Shown here piece after piece: positions 1 through 9,480 of a stretch of 27,395 bases of DNA (position 1 is its first letter; each line of letters begins with the position of its first letter). A program made the position numbers and the translations under genes. Below the pieces are notes generated by a model. The model searched no databases. It saw only the letters and a list, made by a program, of their open reading frames with translations, and had not been told where the DNA came from. The DNA is from Balamuthia mandrillaris (Eukaryota > Discosea > Longamoebia > Balamuthiidae), in contig JAVKOQ010000563.1 of NCBI GenBank assembly GCA_031835245.1, positions 1 through 27,395 on the forward strand, in the 5' to 3' direction.

Positions 1-541
1 TATCGACGTACTCACGGACTTGCTGCTCATTTGTTTTTTCTCTTGTTACCCACAATGACAGAGAAGAAGAAGAAGAAGAACACAAAGAAAGACAACAAAG
101 AAAGAAGAACGAACGTTCTCTCTTTGGCCAACGCCTCCAACAACGAGGCTTTGAGGCTCTTGTGGAGTTCCTGAGAGAGCTTATTCCACAAGCCAATGAT
201 CTTCATCCTCAACAGCACCGCCGACAATTGCCTCAACTTTTATTTTCGAGAGAGAGAGAGAGAGAAAGAGAGAAAGAAAAGAGTGAGAGAGAGAGAGAGA
301 GAGTGAGTGAGAGAGAGAGAGAGAGAAGAGAAAGAGTGAGCAAAGAAGACGGTGAGGAAAGGAAGGGCTCACTCACCTCCGGGCGAGGGTGGTGCAACAG
401 GATGTGAAGGAAGACGGGGACAGCAGCGGGCTCCGCGAGGCGCTTGTTCAGCTCGCTTCCAGCCTGTCGAATGACCTCCGTGTCGGGATAGAGCAGCTTC
501 TCCAACAGGGCTTCGCAATCTTTCAGCAGTGCTTCGTCCAT
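1..541 (-). CDS. Importin-4 / Kap123-like karyopherin beta, N-terminal part
   Basis: Nuclear import receptor of the importin-beta superfamily (HEAT repeats; known family cargoes include histones and ribosomal proteins). Only the 5' end is present; the gene runs off the left edge. Exons read 541-377, 236-115 and 22-1. Exon 1 starts MDEALLKDCEALLEKLL and ends in PRPE before a GTGAGT donor. Exon 2 (LRQLSAVLLR..., then SLKASLLEALAKER) lines up with the human IPO4 segment IRQFAAVLTRRRL...SLKSLILTALQRE. Joining exon 2 to exon 3 in phase 2 gives TKSVSTSI, again like IPO4. Intron 1 is filled with a CT-rich tract on the coding strand. The first Met at 541 is taken as the start because it opens the typical N-terminal helix. 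Kap123 versus importin-4 cannot be separated from so short a piece. Confidence 0.85.
247..337. repeat. (GA)n microsatellite in importin intron 1
   Basis: Imperfect GA dinucleotide run. It forms a (CT)n pyrimidine tract on the coding strand just upstream of the exon 2 acceptor. Confidence 0.9.
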
Positions 542-896
542 TTTTTTTTTGTCGCTTTCAGATAAATAAGATTTTTTTCAAAAAAAAACTATGCCCACCA
601 CAGGAGGAAAGAGAGAGCGAGAGAGAAAAAAAGAAGAAGAAGGGAATCGGAAAGCACGCGGACGCTCAGCGCGGAACGAGAAGCACCACCACTATTACCG
701 CAGAAATATGAAAGGCAGCTGCTTTCTTTCTTTTTTCTATTCTTAATTTTTGTCGACTTCCCATAATACCTATCCTCACCAGAGACCAGGAGGCGAGCTC
801 AAAGGGACCTAAAAATGTGCACCATGTAAGCCAGTATTCTCGCGTCGACGTGAAATTTGTGGACAAAAAAAAGGCCGTAATAATATTTTATTGGCC
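542..896. promoter_or_regulatory. Intergenic: upstream region of the importin gene, 3' flank of the RRM gene
   Basis: 355 bases without a credible gene. It lies upstream of the importin start (541) and downstream of the RRM-gene stop (897). It contains two GTCGAC hexamers (752-757, 844-849); the first sits in TTTTGTCGAC, a core also found in other intergenic regions of this window. No clear TATA box was seen. A promoter role is inferred. Confidence 0.45.
887..892 (-). terminator. AATAAA poly(A) signal of the RRM gene
   Basis: AATAAA on the minus strand, four bases past the stop codon of the gene ending at 897. The 3' UTR would be very short. Confidence 0.55.
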
Positions 897-3800
897 TTAG
901 GAAAAACTGTCGAGATAGCTGGCGTTGGCGTGGTGGAACCAAACCTCCTCCCCCAAGTCTTCTTCTTCATCGTTTGCGTCGTGCTCTTCCTCTTGAGACC
1001 CTCCCCCTCCTCCCATTCCCATCATAAACTGATCACCAAGTCAGCAACACAAAAACGAACCAACAAAAAAAAAAAGCAAAGAACGAAGAGAGAGAACGAG
1101 AAGCAACAGCGAACCTGTAGAGAGCTGGAATTTGTATCTTCGGGAAGGACGGGAAAGAAACTTGGAGAGGAAGCGCCAAAGGCGGAGGAAAACGAAGAAG
1201 CTGCAGCCACAAAGGAGCTGTCGCTCATCGATGGGCCGCCAAAGGCAGTGCCTCCAAACAGCGAGTTCACCAAAAGTCGGTCTTCCTCCTGTTGTTGCTG
1301 TGTGGGAGAGGCGCCTCCACGAAGAGGACGAGAGGTCGGAAACAGGGGCTGCTCTCCTGATGGTGAGGTTGACGAGATTGGGACGTTGCTTCCGCCCACT
1401 GGACTCATGATGGACTCGAAACCAGGCGGCGGTGAGCCATGACCAACCGACCCACGACGACCTATTCATTCAATGTTCATCAGCAAAAAAGCGAGCCATG
1501 AAAGAAAGAGAACAGAGCGAGAGCGAGAGAGCGAGAGAGAGAGAGAGAACACAAACGAGCAGAAAGGTCTTTTTCCAAATGACCTATGGGTCCGGTGGAA
1601 GAAGGTACGATACGGTCGGCAGCTAGCTGCTGCAAAGGACGTACAAGAGCATCTGGAGAGGCGGAAGAAGAAGAGGAAGAAGATGAAGAGGAGATAGGTG
1701 GCTTTCCTGGAGTGCCAAAGCTGCTGTTTCTGGAGGGAGAAGGAGAAATAATGGTGTCATTTTCGGTGTCGAGCATCGCAATACCTCCCATTCTTCGTTG
1801 TTGCTTTTGCAACTCTGCAAAAGATGAGAAGGAAGAAGAAGCAGATGGTGAGGAAAGCAGTGCAGGAGAAAGCAACGTCGCAGGAGAGGCAGGCAATGGA
1901 GAAATGGCAGGTGACGAAGCGGAAGGAGAGGAAGAGGAAGCAGGCAAAGAGGGAAGAGTGGGAGAAGTGGCCGTAACTGCGGCAACTGCAGCAGCAATCG
2001 ATGTGATAGAGGAGTTAGGTGATGGAGAAGCTGTGGGGGAGGAAGGTGATGAAGTGGAAGATAAAAGCGAACGAGGAGAGACAATTGAGCCTGATCTAGG
2101 ACGGTATTCTTGTGCCACAGGATTTAACGCGCGCAGAGCCTCCTTCGGAAGAACTATATTTCTGGATTGTGGATTAAACGCGAAGCGTTGACCACTTTCC
2201 GCTGTGGGAGGGAGAGAGCGAGCGAGAGAGTGCAGTTAGTACCCTCTGTTAACGGGTGGTTTGGGAGTAACAACGTACAGGTTTGTAGGCCAACGGGACG
2301 ATAGACCTCAACCGTGTTCTTGGCCATCATAGTACCTAGACTTAACGCTCTTACGACATCCTCTTCTGTTTGGAACTCCACAAAACAACACCCATGATCT
2401 GAGCCTCGCAATAATTGGATCTGTGAGAGAATGACTGTCAGAAAGGTACCAACTAAGAGAGTCCAAAAAAGCAAACAAACCTTAGGAACACCTTCCTCTC
2501 TCACAATAGCACATTGCAAGGTGGTGAAAAATGTGTCAACATAGTCGCGACCAATGTCTTTAGGCAAATTGGCGATGATGAGGCAACGTTGTGAGTTCAT
2601 CTTAAAGTCCTCCGGCAACGACTTAAGGGCTCGACTCTTTACTTTTTCCTCCATTCCTTTGTTGGCAGCGGAAGCAGATTCTGCTTGAGAAGGAGAAGTT
2701 GGAGACGAGGGAGAAGAGAAAGGCATCATCTGGCCTTCTGCACTAGGCAAAGAGGGAGAGAATAGACCGACTGGACCTTCTGTTTGAGCTGCATCGATTC
2801 TATTGGAGGAAAAGAATGAGACTTGTTAAAGAAAAGGAAAGCAAGAAGGAGAGAAACGGAAAACTAAGAACCTCGCGGAGATCATAACGGGAGATGTAAG
2901 TGGCTGTTGCTGTCTTGGGGAAGGTGTCACGCTTCCTCCAGTAGAGGAGTGATGCGGCAAGTTGGTTAATGGCGGCGCTACCAGGTGGTTGCCAGAAGAA
3001 GAAATAGAGGAGGGCACAAATGAGGCCGGTGGAGGCGATAACGTGGCGGACAATGAGCTTGACCTGGATCGTGGTGAGACTTGAGAGAGGGCAACAATGC
3101 TGCTTTCCTCACTGTAGTCTCTCACAAATGGACCGTTATCTGCATTAAAGTATCTGTTGCTGCCACTTATTAAATCATTGTTGCTGACATATTGCTGGTG
3201 CTGTTGTTGAAGGTTGTGCATTGATGGGAGGAGTAAAGGTTCGCTGCTTGCTTCTTGATATTCCACTGAAGTAACAAATTCAGAGGAAGAAGAGGGTGAG
3301 GAGGAAACAAAGCCGGTGTTGGTGCTTATGGAGTGAACATGACCTGTCGAAGCAAGTTGTTGTGGAGGAGGCATGCCTCCCAAGGAGTGACTTGCTTGCT
3401 CCATATGGGCAGAAGCTGCACCAAAAGGATACATGTGGGGAAAAGGAGGAGGAGGCATTCCCATCGCCACCGCTTGTGTGATGTGAGCAGGAGGTGCGTG
3501 CATCTGCTGTTGCTGTTGCTGTTGTTGTGGCACAAAATGCGGGAATTGGTATTGTGGTGGGTAGCCACCGCTTTGTGGAAGTGTGGCAGGAGGAAGCATT
3601 GATGGAAAGGTTGGATGTTGAGGGTGATGGGGGAGATAATGGGGAGGACGGTGCATGAAAAGCTGTTGTGGTTGTTGTGGTTGCTGTTGGAATTGTTGTG
3701 ACTGAAGATGTTGTAATTGTTGTGATTGTGGTGGTTGGTGAAGAGATGGTTGTTGAGAGGTTTGATGCATTTGTGCCATCATCATTTGTTGCTGTCGGGC

Positions 3801-6272
3801 CTGCCATTCTTTCTGCTGCCTCAGCTGGAAAATAATGCGTCAGAAAAAACTGAGCTTTGCTTAAAAAGAGCTTCACGTACATTATCACACTCCTGATAGT
3901 GTTCTCTCAGCAATTCCTCTACAACAGTGGCACATTCTTCCTTCACCACTTCGTCGGTAAGATGGTCAGCCCATTTTTGCGATTCCTCTTGTCTGATCTC
4001 TCGCCTGAGCTTACGTTCTTTGGCTTTACGTTCGCGTTCTGCAGCCAAAGCAGCCTCTTCTGCTTCTTTTGCTTTTCGCTCTGTAGTGAGAGAGAGAGCA
4101 AGTTAGAGGTAGCCTATCTCCTTCCTGAAGTATTAATTGACCTTCTTCCTCGATGCGCTTTTGCTGAGCTCGCCGCTCTTGATGAATGGTACGGTTCGCA
4201 AACTTATGACAAAGATCGTTGACTACCTCAGCCACCAACGACTCAGCCAGCTCCGTTTCCAACAGCACACGCATATGAGCAGGTATTTGGTTTTCTGCCG
4301 CTGAAACAGTCGCAGCAATATTGGAGACTGACGAGGTCTGCTCACCAGCAGGTTTTGGTTTGGCTCGTTGCTGTTGTTGGGATCGCTTTTGTAGTTGCTG
4401 TTGTTGCTGATGGGAGGATGCAGCTCTTTTTTGGTTGGGTTGGTGAACACCTTTCGAGGAAATAGAGGCTGCTTCCTTAGCAGCACTCTCGTTCGTTGTG
4501 CTTTTCGCCTTTTGCGAGACTACAGCAGCAGCATTTTGTTTTGTCGCAGCGGAAGAAGCGGCTGTTTGCTGACTACCTTTCTTATTTGGCTGCGGCTGAG
4601 CTCCAGTTTGTCTGCGAGTAGCATTGCCCGATTGATCTTGTGCCTGTTGCTGGGCGGCAGTTGGCTGTTGTTTCTGTTGCTCCTGTTCTTGCTTGGCTTT
4701 GCCTTTTTGTCCCTTTTTAGGAGGACTTGGTTGCTTGTTACTAGTTGCTTTGGTTGCCTGGACCGTATAAATCGTGGCAGCGGTTGCAGAAGAAGAAGAA
4801 GAGGACGAAGATGAGGCAGAAGAAGAGCTTGCTCCAGAAATTGTAACTTTTTCCTTTGTGCTCTTCTCATGCTGGTGGTAAGAGATCTGCGACGCGGCTG
4901 TGGCTAAGCTTTGCGCTTCCGCCACAATCGCTGCTTCTCTTTTACGACGTGCTGTGTGTTATTTTAAATTCCCGGTAAGTCTCATTCTCATTCTCATTTC
5001 CATCTTCATACATGAAAAACGAAAGGAGAGAGAACAGAGGACAGAACCCAGAGAGAAAAGATACGCACTTTCCTCATCCTCGTTAGGAAGCCCGGCAATC
5101 GCACACGGCTCCGTCTTGGTGTATCAAGGAAAAATTACAATACGTAAAAGAGAGACAAAAACACAAACGGGGTTACTATATGATTACCATCGCCAGTACT
5201 GAGGCAGTGCCACGAGAGTCGTCATAGGAAGTCTCATATTCTATAAGATCCTCGAACATTTCCGCAAACACAGTCCTTTCCAGATGTAAAAGCTGTGAAA
5301 GAGGAAGCAAATAAGAGCATTAAGAGAACATTCAGCCAACGCGTCTTCACGGAGAGCATAGAAGCAAGTTGCTCTACCTCACTCTGTGAAAGAAAATTTT
5401 CGGAGGAAGCTCTTCTTGAGCAATGGTGAATCGTGGTCCCATCCGACAGCGAACCCTTTTGCTTTTGTTTTTGTTGTTGGCGTTTCTTCTTTCGCTTTTT
5501 CTTCTTCTTCTCAGCTTTGCTCTTTGATGTTTAGAGGCAAACGGTCAAAAAGGAAAACGAAAAAAAAAAAAAAACGAAAAGCAAAATAACAACAAGGAAG
5601 CACCATACAATTCCTTTAGACAAATCAGGAGCAAGTACACTGGGAAACTCGAAATCTAGGCACAACCCCTGTTGTTGCGGAGATACAGAGCAGGTGGGAT
5701 ACAGCAAGTCAGAGTAAAAAAGCTTGGTGAAGAAACTTCCAAGATGGTCTTGTTCCATATCTATTCGTAAATTCGCATTAGAAGAATAAAGTAGCAAAGG
5801 AGAGAGAGAGAGAACGAGGTGGAGAGAGAGAGAGAGAGAGACAGAGAGAGAGACAGAGAGACAGAGAGAACAAAAAAAAAAGAGAAGATGTCGCTGTGAA
5901 AAAGAAACCAAAGACAAACCTTCAAAAAGGTTACGAAGAAGGCTTTGGATCTTGTCTTGATGTGCGTGACGAATGTGAGCATAAAAGAGTGACTTGGAGC
6001 TGAATCGGGCACCATCCCACAAGCACTCGTATTGTCCTTTTTGTACAAAAGAGCATTCATTCGTTCATCCATACTGGTAGTTGGAAGACGTGGCAACAGA
6101 AAGGGAAGGAAAGCTACGTACGACCAGCAAGAATTTTCATACTGTCATTGGCAAAGTCGTAAATGAGCTCGACCAAGACTTTACGACGTTGCTCCACCTT
6201 GTTTTGAACACGCAAAAGGAGAAGAGAAGCACAGAAGGAGAACAAGAGCGAGAACGAAGAGAGAACAAGAAC

Positions 6273-6319
<47 letters not shown>

Positions 6320-6460
6320 CCAAACAAACGTCACACAAACAAATTTCAGTGAGCGAGACAAAGGCTTTGGCTACGTACAGGAACAACGCTGCCATCCGTG
6401 ACGTTGAAGATGTCCAGAAACTCAAACGCTCCTTGTTGCTCAGTTAACAAAAAGAATGAC

Positions 6461-6497
<37 letters not shown>

Positions 6498-6720
6498 GAA
6501 CGAAGAAAGGGGTACAAAGGAAGAAAAACAGGACAAGAGCAAAGAAAGTGAGAACAACGGAAGGAGAAGAAAAGGTACTCTTTTCGGGAATGGTCTGAAA
6601 GAGAAATGGCAAGCGAGGACACTTCATGCCCATGCCATAACACAGATCGTCTTTGTTTCCGTCCGAGTAGATCTTTTGGAAAAAGTTGTGGTACTGGAGA
6701 GACTCTTTGAACTCTACCAT
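897..6720 (-). CDS. Large RRM-containing low-complexity protein, unknown function (~1444 aa, 16 exons)
   Basis: Exons: 6720-6579, 6431-6379, 6197-6122, 6036-5920, 5760-5609, 5521-5378, 5292-5188, 5114-5069, 4951-4142, 4080-3881, 3824-2872, 2799-2481, 2420-2279, 2153-1557, 1461-1115, 1028-897. All phases agree (4335 nt). Features in order: a finger-like segment at about residues 91-115 (YECLWDG...HIRHAH, only one Cys); a Lys/Gln-rich stretch near 181-228; Ser/Ala/Gln-rich regions; charged helices near 500-615 including two related segments (ESLVAEVVNDL and DHLTDEVVKEE); a Gln/Pro/His-rich region; an RRM at about 1003-1080 with RNP2-like LIIANL and RNP1-like GCCFVEFQ; a Ser/Pro-rich region; and an acidic C-terminus ending in SYLDSFS. 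It probably binds RNA or acts in an RNP; this is inference. I do not recognise the full-length family. Exon 6 has a second possible splice pair (5514-5383) in another frame. The first two-thirds could in principle be a separate gene, but the splice phases run through without a break. Confidence 0.7.
5799..5872. repeat. (GA)n microsatellite in an intron of the RRM gene
   Basis: Interrupted GA/GACA run inside the intron between exons 4 and 5. On the coding strand it is a (CT)n tract. Confidence 0.9.
6271..6316. repeat. (GA)n microsatellite in intron 2 of the RRM gene
   Basis: Nearly pure GA dinucleotide run, CT on the coding strand, inside the intron 6378-6198. Confidence 0.9.
6463..6494. repeat. 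(GA)n microsatellite in intron 1 of the RRM gene
   Basis: GA dinucleotide run, CT on the coding strand, inside the intron 6578-6432. Confidence 0.9.
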
Positions 6721-7280
6721 TTTTTTTCTATTCGTTTTGTGCGCTCGATAGGTCCAACGTGCTCCTCCTTGTGTTTTTTTTCCTTGTTTTCTGACAGTTT
6801 TTTTTAAAACAATCGATCGCCCACTGTCACAAAAAAAAAACAAGTGCGGAAATCACGTAGCAATCCGATGGTTGCTTGGAATTTTGCGGATGTTCGCTTT
6901 GTTGTTTTTCCCTTTCGTTGAGAGAGAGAAAGAGAGAGCGAGAGAGAGAGAGAGAGAGAATAGAATAAAAATAAAAATAAAAAGAAGGGGGTCTTCTCCT
7001 CTCGTGCACCCACACGAAAAAAATACCACACAGAGCACAGGTTTGTTTGCCAATTCTTTTCCTCTTTTCGTTTCGCTTTCTTTTTTTTTTTGTGGGAGCT
7101 GATGTGGAATATATCAAAAATGGTAAATCATGACGTCCGTTTTGATCGTTGGGCGTGGATTCCGATCGTCGAGTGATGTGGCAGTGTGGGGTCTCTCTCT
7201 TGTGGGCTCAGGTTGGCGTGGCAGAAGGAAGGGCTTTCGGAAAGGACAAGGGAGCCTTTCGCATGGCTCTGCCACTGTGG
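6721..7280. promoter_or_regulatory. Intergenic: 5' flank of the RRM gene, 3' flank of the YjbQ gene
   Basis: 560 bases without a credible gene. It holds a GA microsatellite (about 6921-6958; CT on the minus strand) in a T-rich context upstream of the RRM-gene start. A 5' UTR intron there is possible but not shown. No TATA box was found. The short open frames on either strand show no recognisable protein. Confidence 0.4.
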
Positions 7281-8162
7281 TTAGGCAGCTTTTGGTTGGC
7301 CCTGCAACGTGACAACAATGTTCCTTGTGGCTAAGGCAAGCACGTAAAGGTAAACAAAGATGTTCTGGGTATGCATCCTCCTGCTCCTCTTCATGTGCGT
7401 CCATGTTCACAAGAAGAAGAAGAAGAACAAGAAGAAGTACAACAACAACAAGAAGAACAAAGAAGAACAAGAAGAAGTGAAGAAGAACAAGAACAAGAAG
7501 AAGAACAAGAACTTAAGACAACAACATAAGACAACGACAAAAGCAACAGGAACTAGCGATGGATGGTACATACATGGTCTATCGCGATGCTCACAAAGCC
7601 ATATGCCTTGCCACGTGCCCAGGTTGAACGAGCCGTTGGTAATGGGTATGCTCATAGAGGCGCCAAACAGGGAGGACTTCACGTGGGCAGGCATGTCATC
7701 GCTTCCCTCTGCAGTATGTCGGTAGGGCGCCTCCTCCGGCACGAGACGGTTGAGAGCGTCCTCCATGTCCAACCGTACGTCACTGTCCCAATTCTCGTTG
7801 AGCGTCAGGCTGGCTGAAGTGTGTTGGATGAACAAATGAGCTATTCCCTAGGTTTCCAACTTGTTTAGTGAGATGAAAGAGAGCGAGAAAGAGAGAGCGA
7901 GAAAGGGTTGGTTTTAAACACCTCAAAGATCAAAAAAAAAAGTAGTAGCAGATGATGAAGAAAGAGAGGAGAAAAAAGGCCTTACCACTTGAAACCTGGC
8001 AAGGTCACTGCCCAATTGACGTTTTACTTCGTCCGTGATGAGGAAGCACCCCCTGCCCTTGGCCTTGATTTGCAGCGTCTTCTGGAACCAACCTCCCAGC
8101 ATGGCGTGTCCTCTGCCCTCCGCCGCTTGCTCCGCGCTGTGACTGGTGCTTTCTCTCTGCAT
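7281..8162 (-). CDS. YjbQ/UPF0047 family protein
   Basis: Three exons, 8162-7986, 7847-7574 and 7330-7281, total 501 nt and 166 aa. The family is small, trimeric and widespread; a bacterial member has been reported to have secondary thiamine-phosphate synthase activity, so the role here is inferred. Conserved signatures are complete: the [11 protein letters not shown] block with the following DSDVRLD, the central [13 protein letters not shown], then [14 protein letters not shown], and the C-terminal strand RNIVVTLQG. The splice after HRDRP (T|CC, phase 1) restores the family C-terminus. Usual length is about 130-140 residues; here the first Met adds about 20 polar residues ([16 protein letters not shown]...) before the family start near [11 protein letters not shown] second Met (MLGGWFQ) could be used instead. 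Intron 2 is rich in GAA/AAC repeats. Confidence 0.92.
7412..7516. repeat. GAA/AAC-rich microsatellite in YjbQ intron 2
   Basis: Imperfect run of AAGAAGAAC-type units. It is pyrimidine-rich (TTC/GTT) on the coding strand and lies wholly inside the intron 7573-7331. Confidence 0.85.
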
Positions 8163-8506
8163 TTTTTTTTTTCTGCTACTCTTTCCTGCTGCAATGCTGC
8201 AGGAGAGCTGTTCAAAAAAACTACGAAATGATTATATGTCGACAAATGGACGAATTTTGGAAACTTTGATTATAAGTGATAATAATTGTGCATAATATAT
8301 TTGTCGACAACGGAACGAAAGGGCGCAGCAAGGAGCAAGGAAGCTAACGTGTTTTATCATGCTTGCAGCACCGATTGCAACAAATAACCGCTTATTTTAT
8401 CTTTTTGCTTTCTTATACCAAAGGCACTCAGAAAGAGTTTGAAACTAGTTTATGGCTTTACAAAAAATATCAATGGTCTCTTTACAAATATCTTCTTACA
8501 TCAAGG
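8163..8506. promoter_or_regulatory. Intergenic: YjbQ promoter region
   Basis: 344 bases between the YjbQ start and the stop of the zinc-finger gene. AT-rich, with two GTCGAC elements (8238-8243 and 8303-8308). Both sit in the core TTTGTCGAC, the first on the minus strand and the second on the plus strand, 65 bases apart. No gene was seen. Confidence 0.5.
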
Positions 8507-9083
8507 TTACTTCCTCCTTTCCTTTTCCACTTTTTTTTTCTGCTGATGCTCATCCCTGCAATCATTGTGCTGAGTGGGGGCTTGCTGTTTCTTGGCGTAG
8601 GGCTGGGGCCTGGCTTTGCCACCGGAGGGAGTTGTTCGGACCTGCCTGGGAGAAGAGCGGGATCTGCCTCGCTCGGGGGAAGAGCGGGGGAGTCTGGAGG
8701 CAGCCGAACAGTGAAGACCCTTGATGCACCTTTCGCAAAGATCTGCTTGGTGCGGTTTGAGTGGCTCTGTTTCTTCCTCTGGTTTCTCCTTATACTTGGC
8801 CTGTTGCGGGTATGCTCTGGTTTTGCATCCTTTGCATTGCTTTTGTTGTGTTGGATGAGCAAAAAGAAAAGAGGACCAACAGAAGGATGATGTGCTTCAC
8901 CTGAAAGTTCTTACAATAGGCGTGAGCCGAGCTCCACCCATTTTTGCACTTGGGACAAAGGAACTTTGCGAACACCGGGCCACGTCGACGGTTGCGGTGG
9001 GTATGGAGTTGCTTCTTTGAATCCGCTTCTAGGCCGCAGTCACTGCAAACATAAACGTCGCAGGTTGGAGGTTCAGCAGGCAT
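8507..9083 (-). CDS. Zar1-like 3CxxC-type zinc-finger protein
   Basis: Two exons, 9083-8901 and 8839-8507, 171 aa, phase 0 splice after KNFQ. An N-terminal CSDC pair with a following HTHR is followed by FAKFLCPKCKNGWSSAHAYC, then CKGCKTRAY, then PHQADLCERCIKGLHC. This order of CxxC pairs matches the C-terminal domain of vertebrate Zar1/Zar1-like proteins (KFACPKCKTRW..., then HRQDLCGRCKGKRLSC), which bind 3' UTR elements of maternal mRNAs. The tail is basic and Ser/Pro/Arg-rich, ending KKKVEKERRK. An RNA-binding role is inferred from the family; 3CxxC fingers also occur in receptor-transporting proteins, so the exact function is open. The upstream flank has a TATATA element about 65 bases before the start. 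Confidence 0.8.
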
Positions 9084-9480
9084 TACTTTCTATGTCGTTG
9101 TTTGTATAATGTGGTTTGCGTTTCGATAAAACTTTCAACACCGGTGGCTATATAAAGGAGTGAAGGGGGTCTGGTGTCCTGAACGCCACCCAGAAAGTGG
9201 GTCTTGTGTCCCGATCGCCACCCAGATTGTCCAATTGGCGTCAATTCATGCAAGGAGAAATACCACGAAATGTTTGGAATACGAGCCAAGAAAAGGCCTC
9301 CTGTTCTTTCTTTCTTGGTTGTGGACAGAAAGAACCAGAAGGACTCCAGAACTGAAAAAAAGCCAAATGCGAGACCGAAAAAGAAAACGAAAAAAACAAA
9401 AAAGGCATGTATTTGAGTTTCATACGGAATCAAGTCGCAGAGTGGAGGAGTGTGCGACCAATTGGGGTTTGCACTGCTTT
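9084..9480. promoter_or_regulatory. Intergenic: upstream of the Zar1-like gene, 3' flank of the aspartic protease
   Basis: 397 bases. A TATATAAAG-like element at 9148-9156 (CTTTATATA on the minus strand) lies about 65 bases before the zinc-finger start and may be its TATA box. About 9173-9232 holds two imperfect copies of a ~34-bp unit sharing CGCCACCCAGA. No gene was seen. Confidence 0.4.

Noticed and set aside
666-866. 66-codon minus-strand open frame upstream of the importin gene
   Set aside because: It has no known motif, no splice support and lies in promoter-like DNA.
7130-7334. Plus-strand open frames opposite the YjbQ 3' end
   Set aside because: They have no recognisable protein features and overlap the last YjbQ exon on the other strand.
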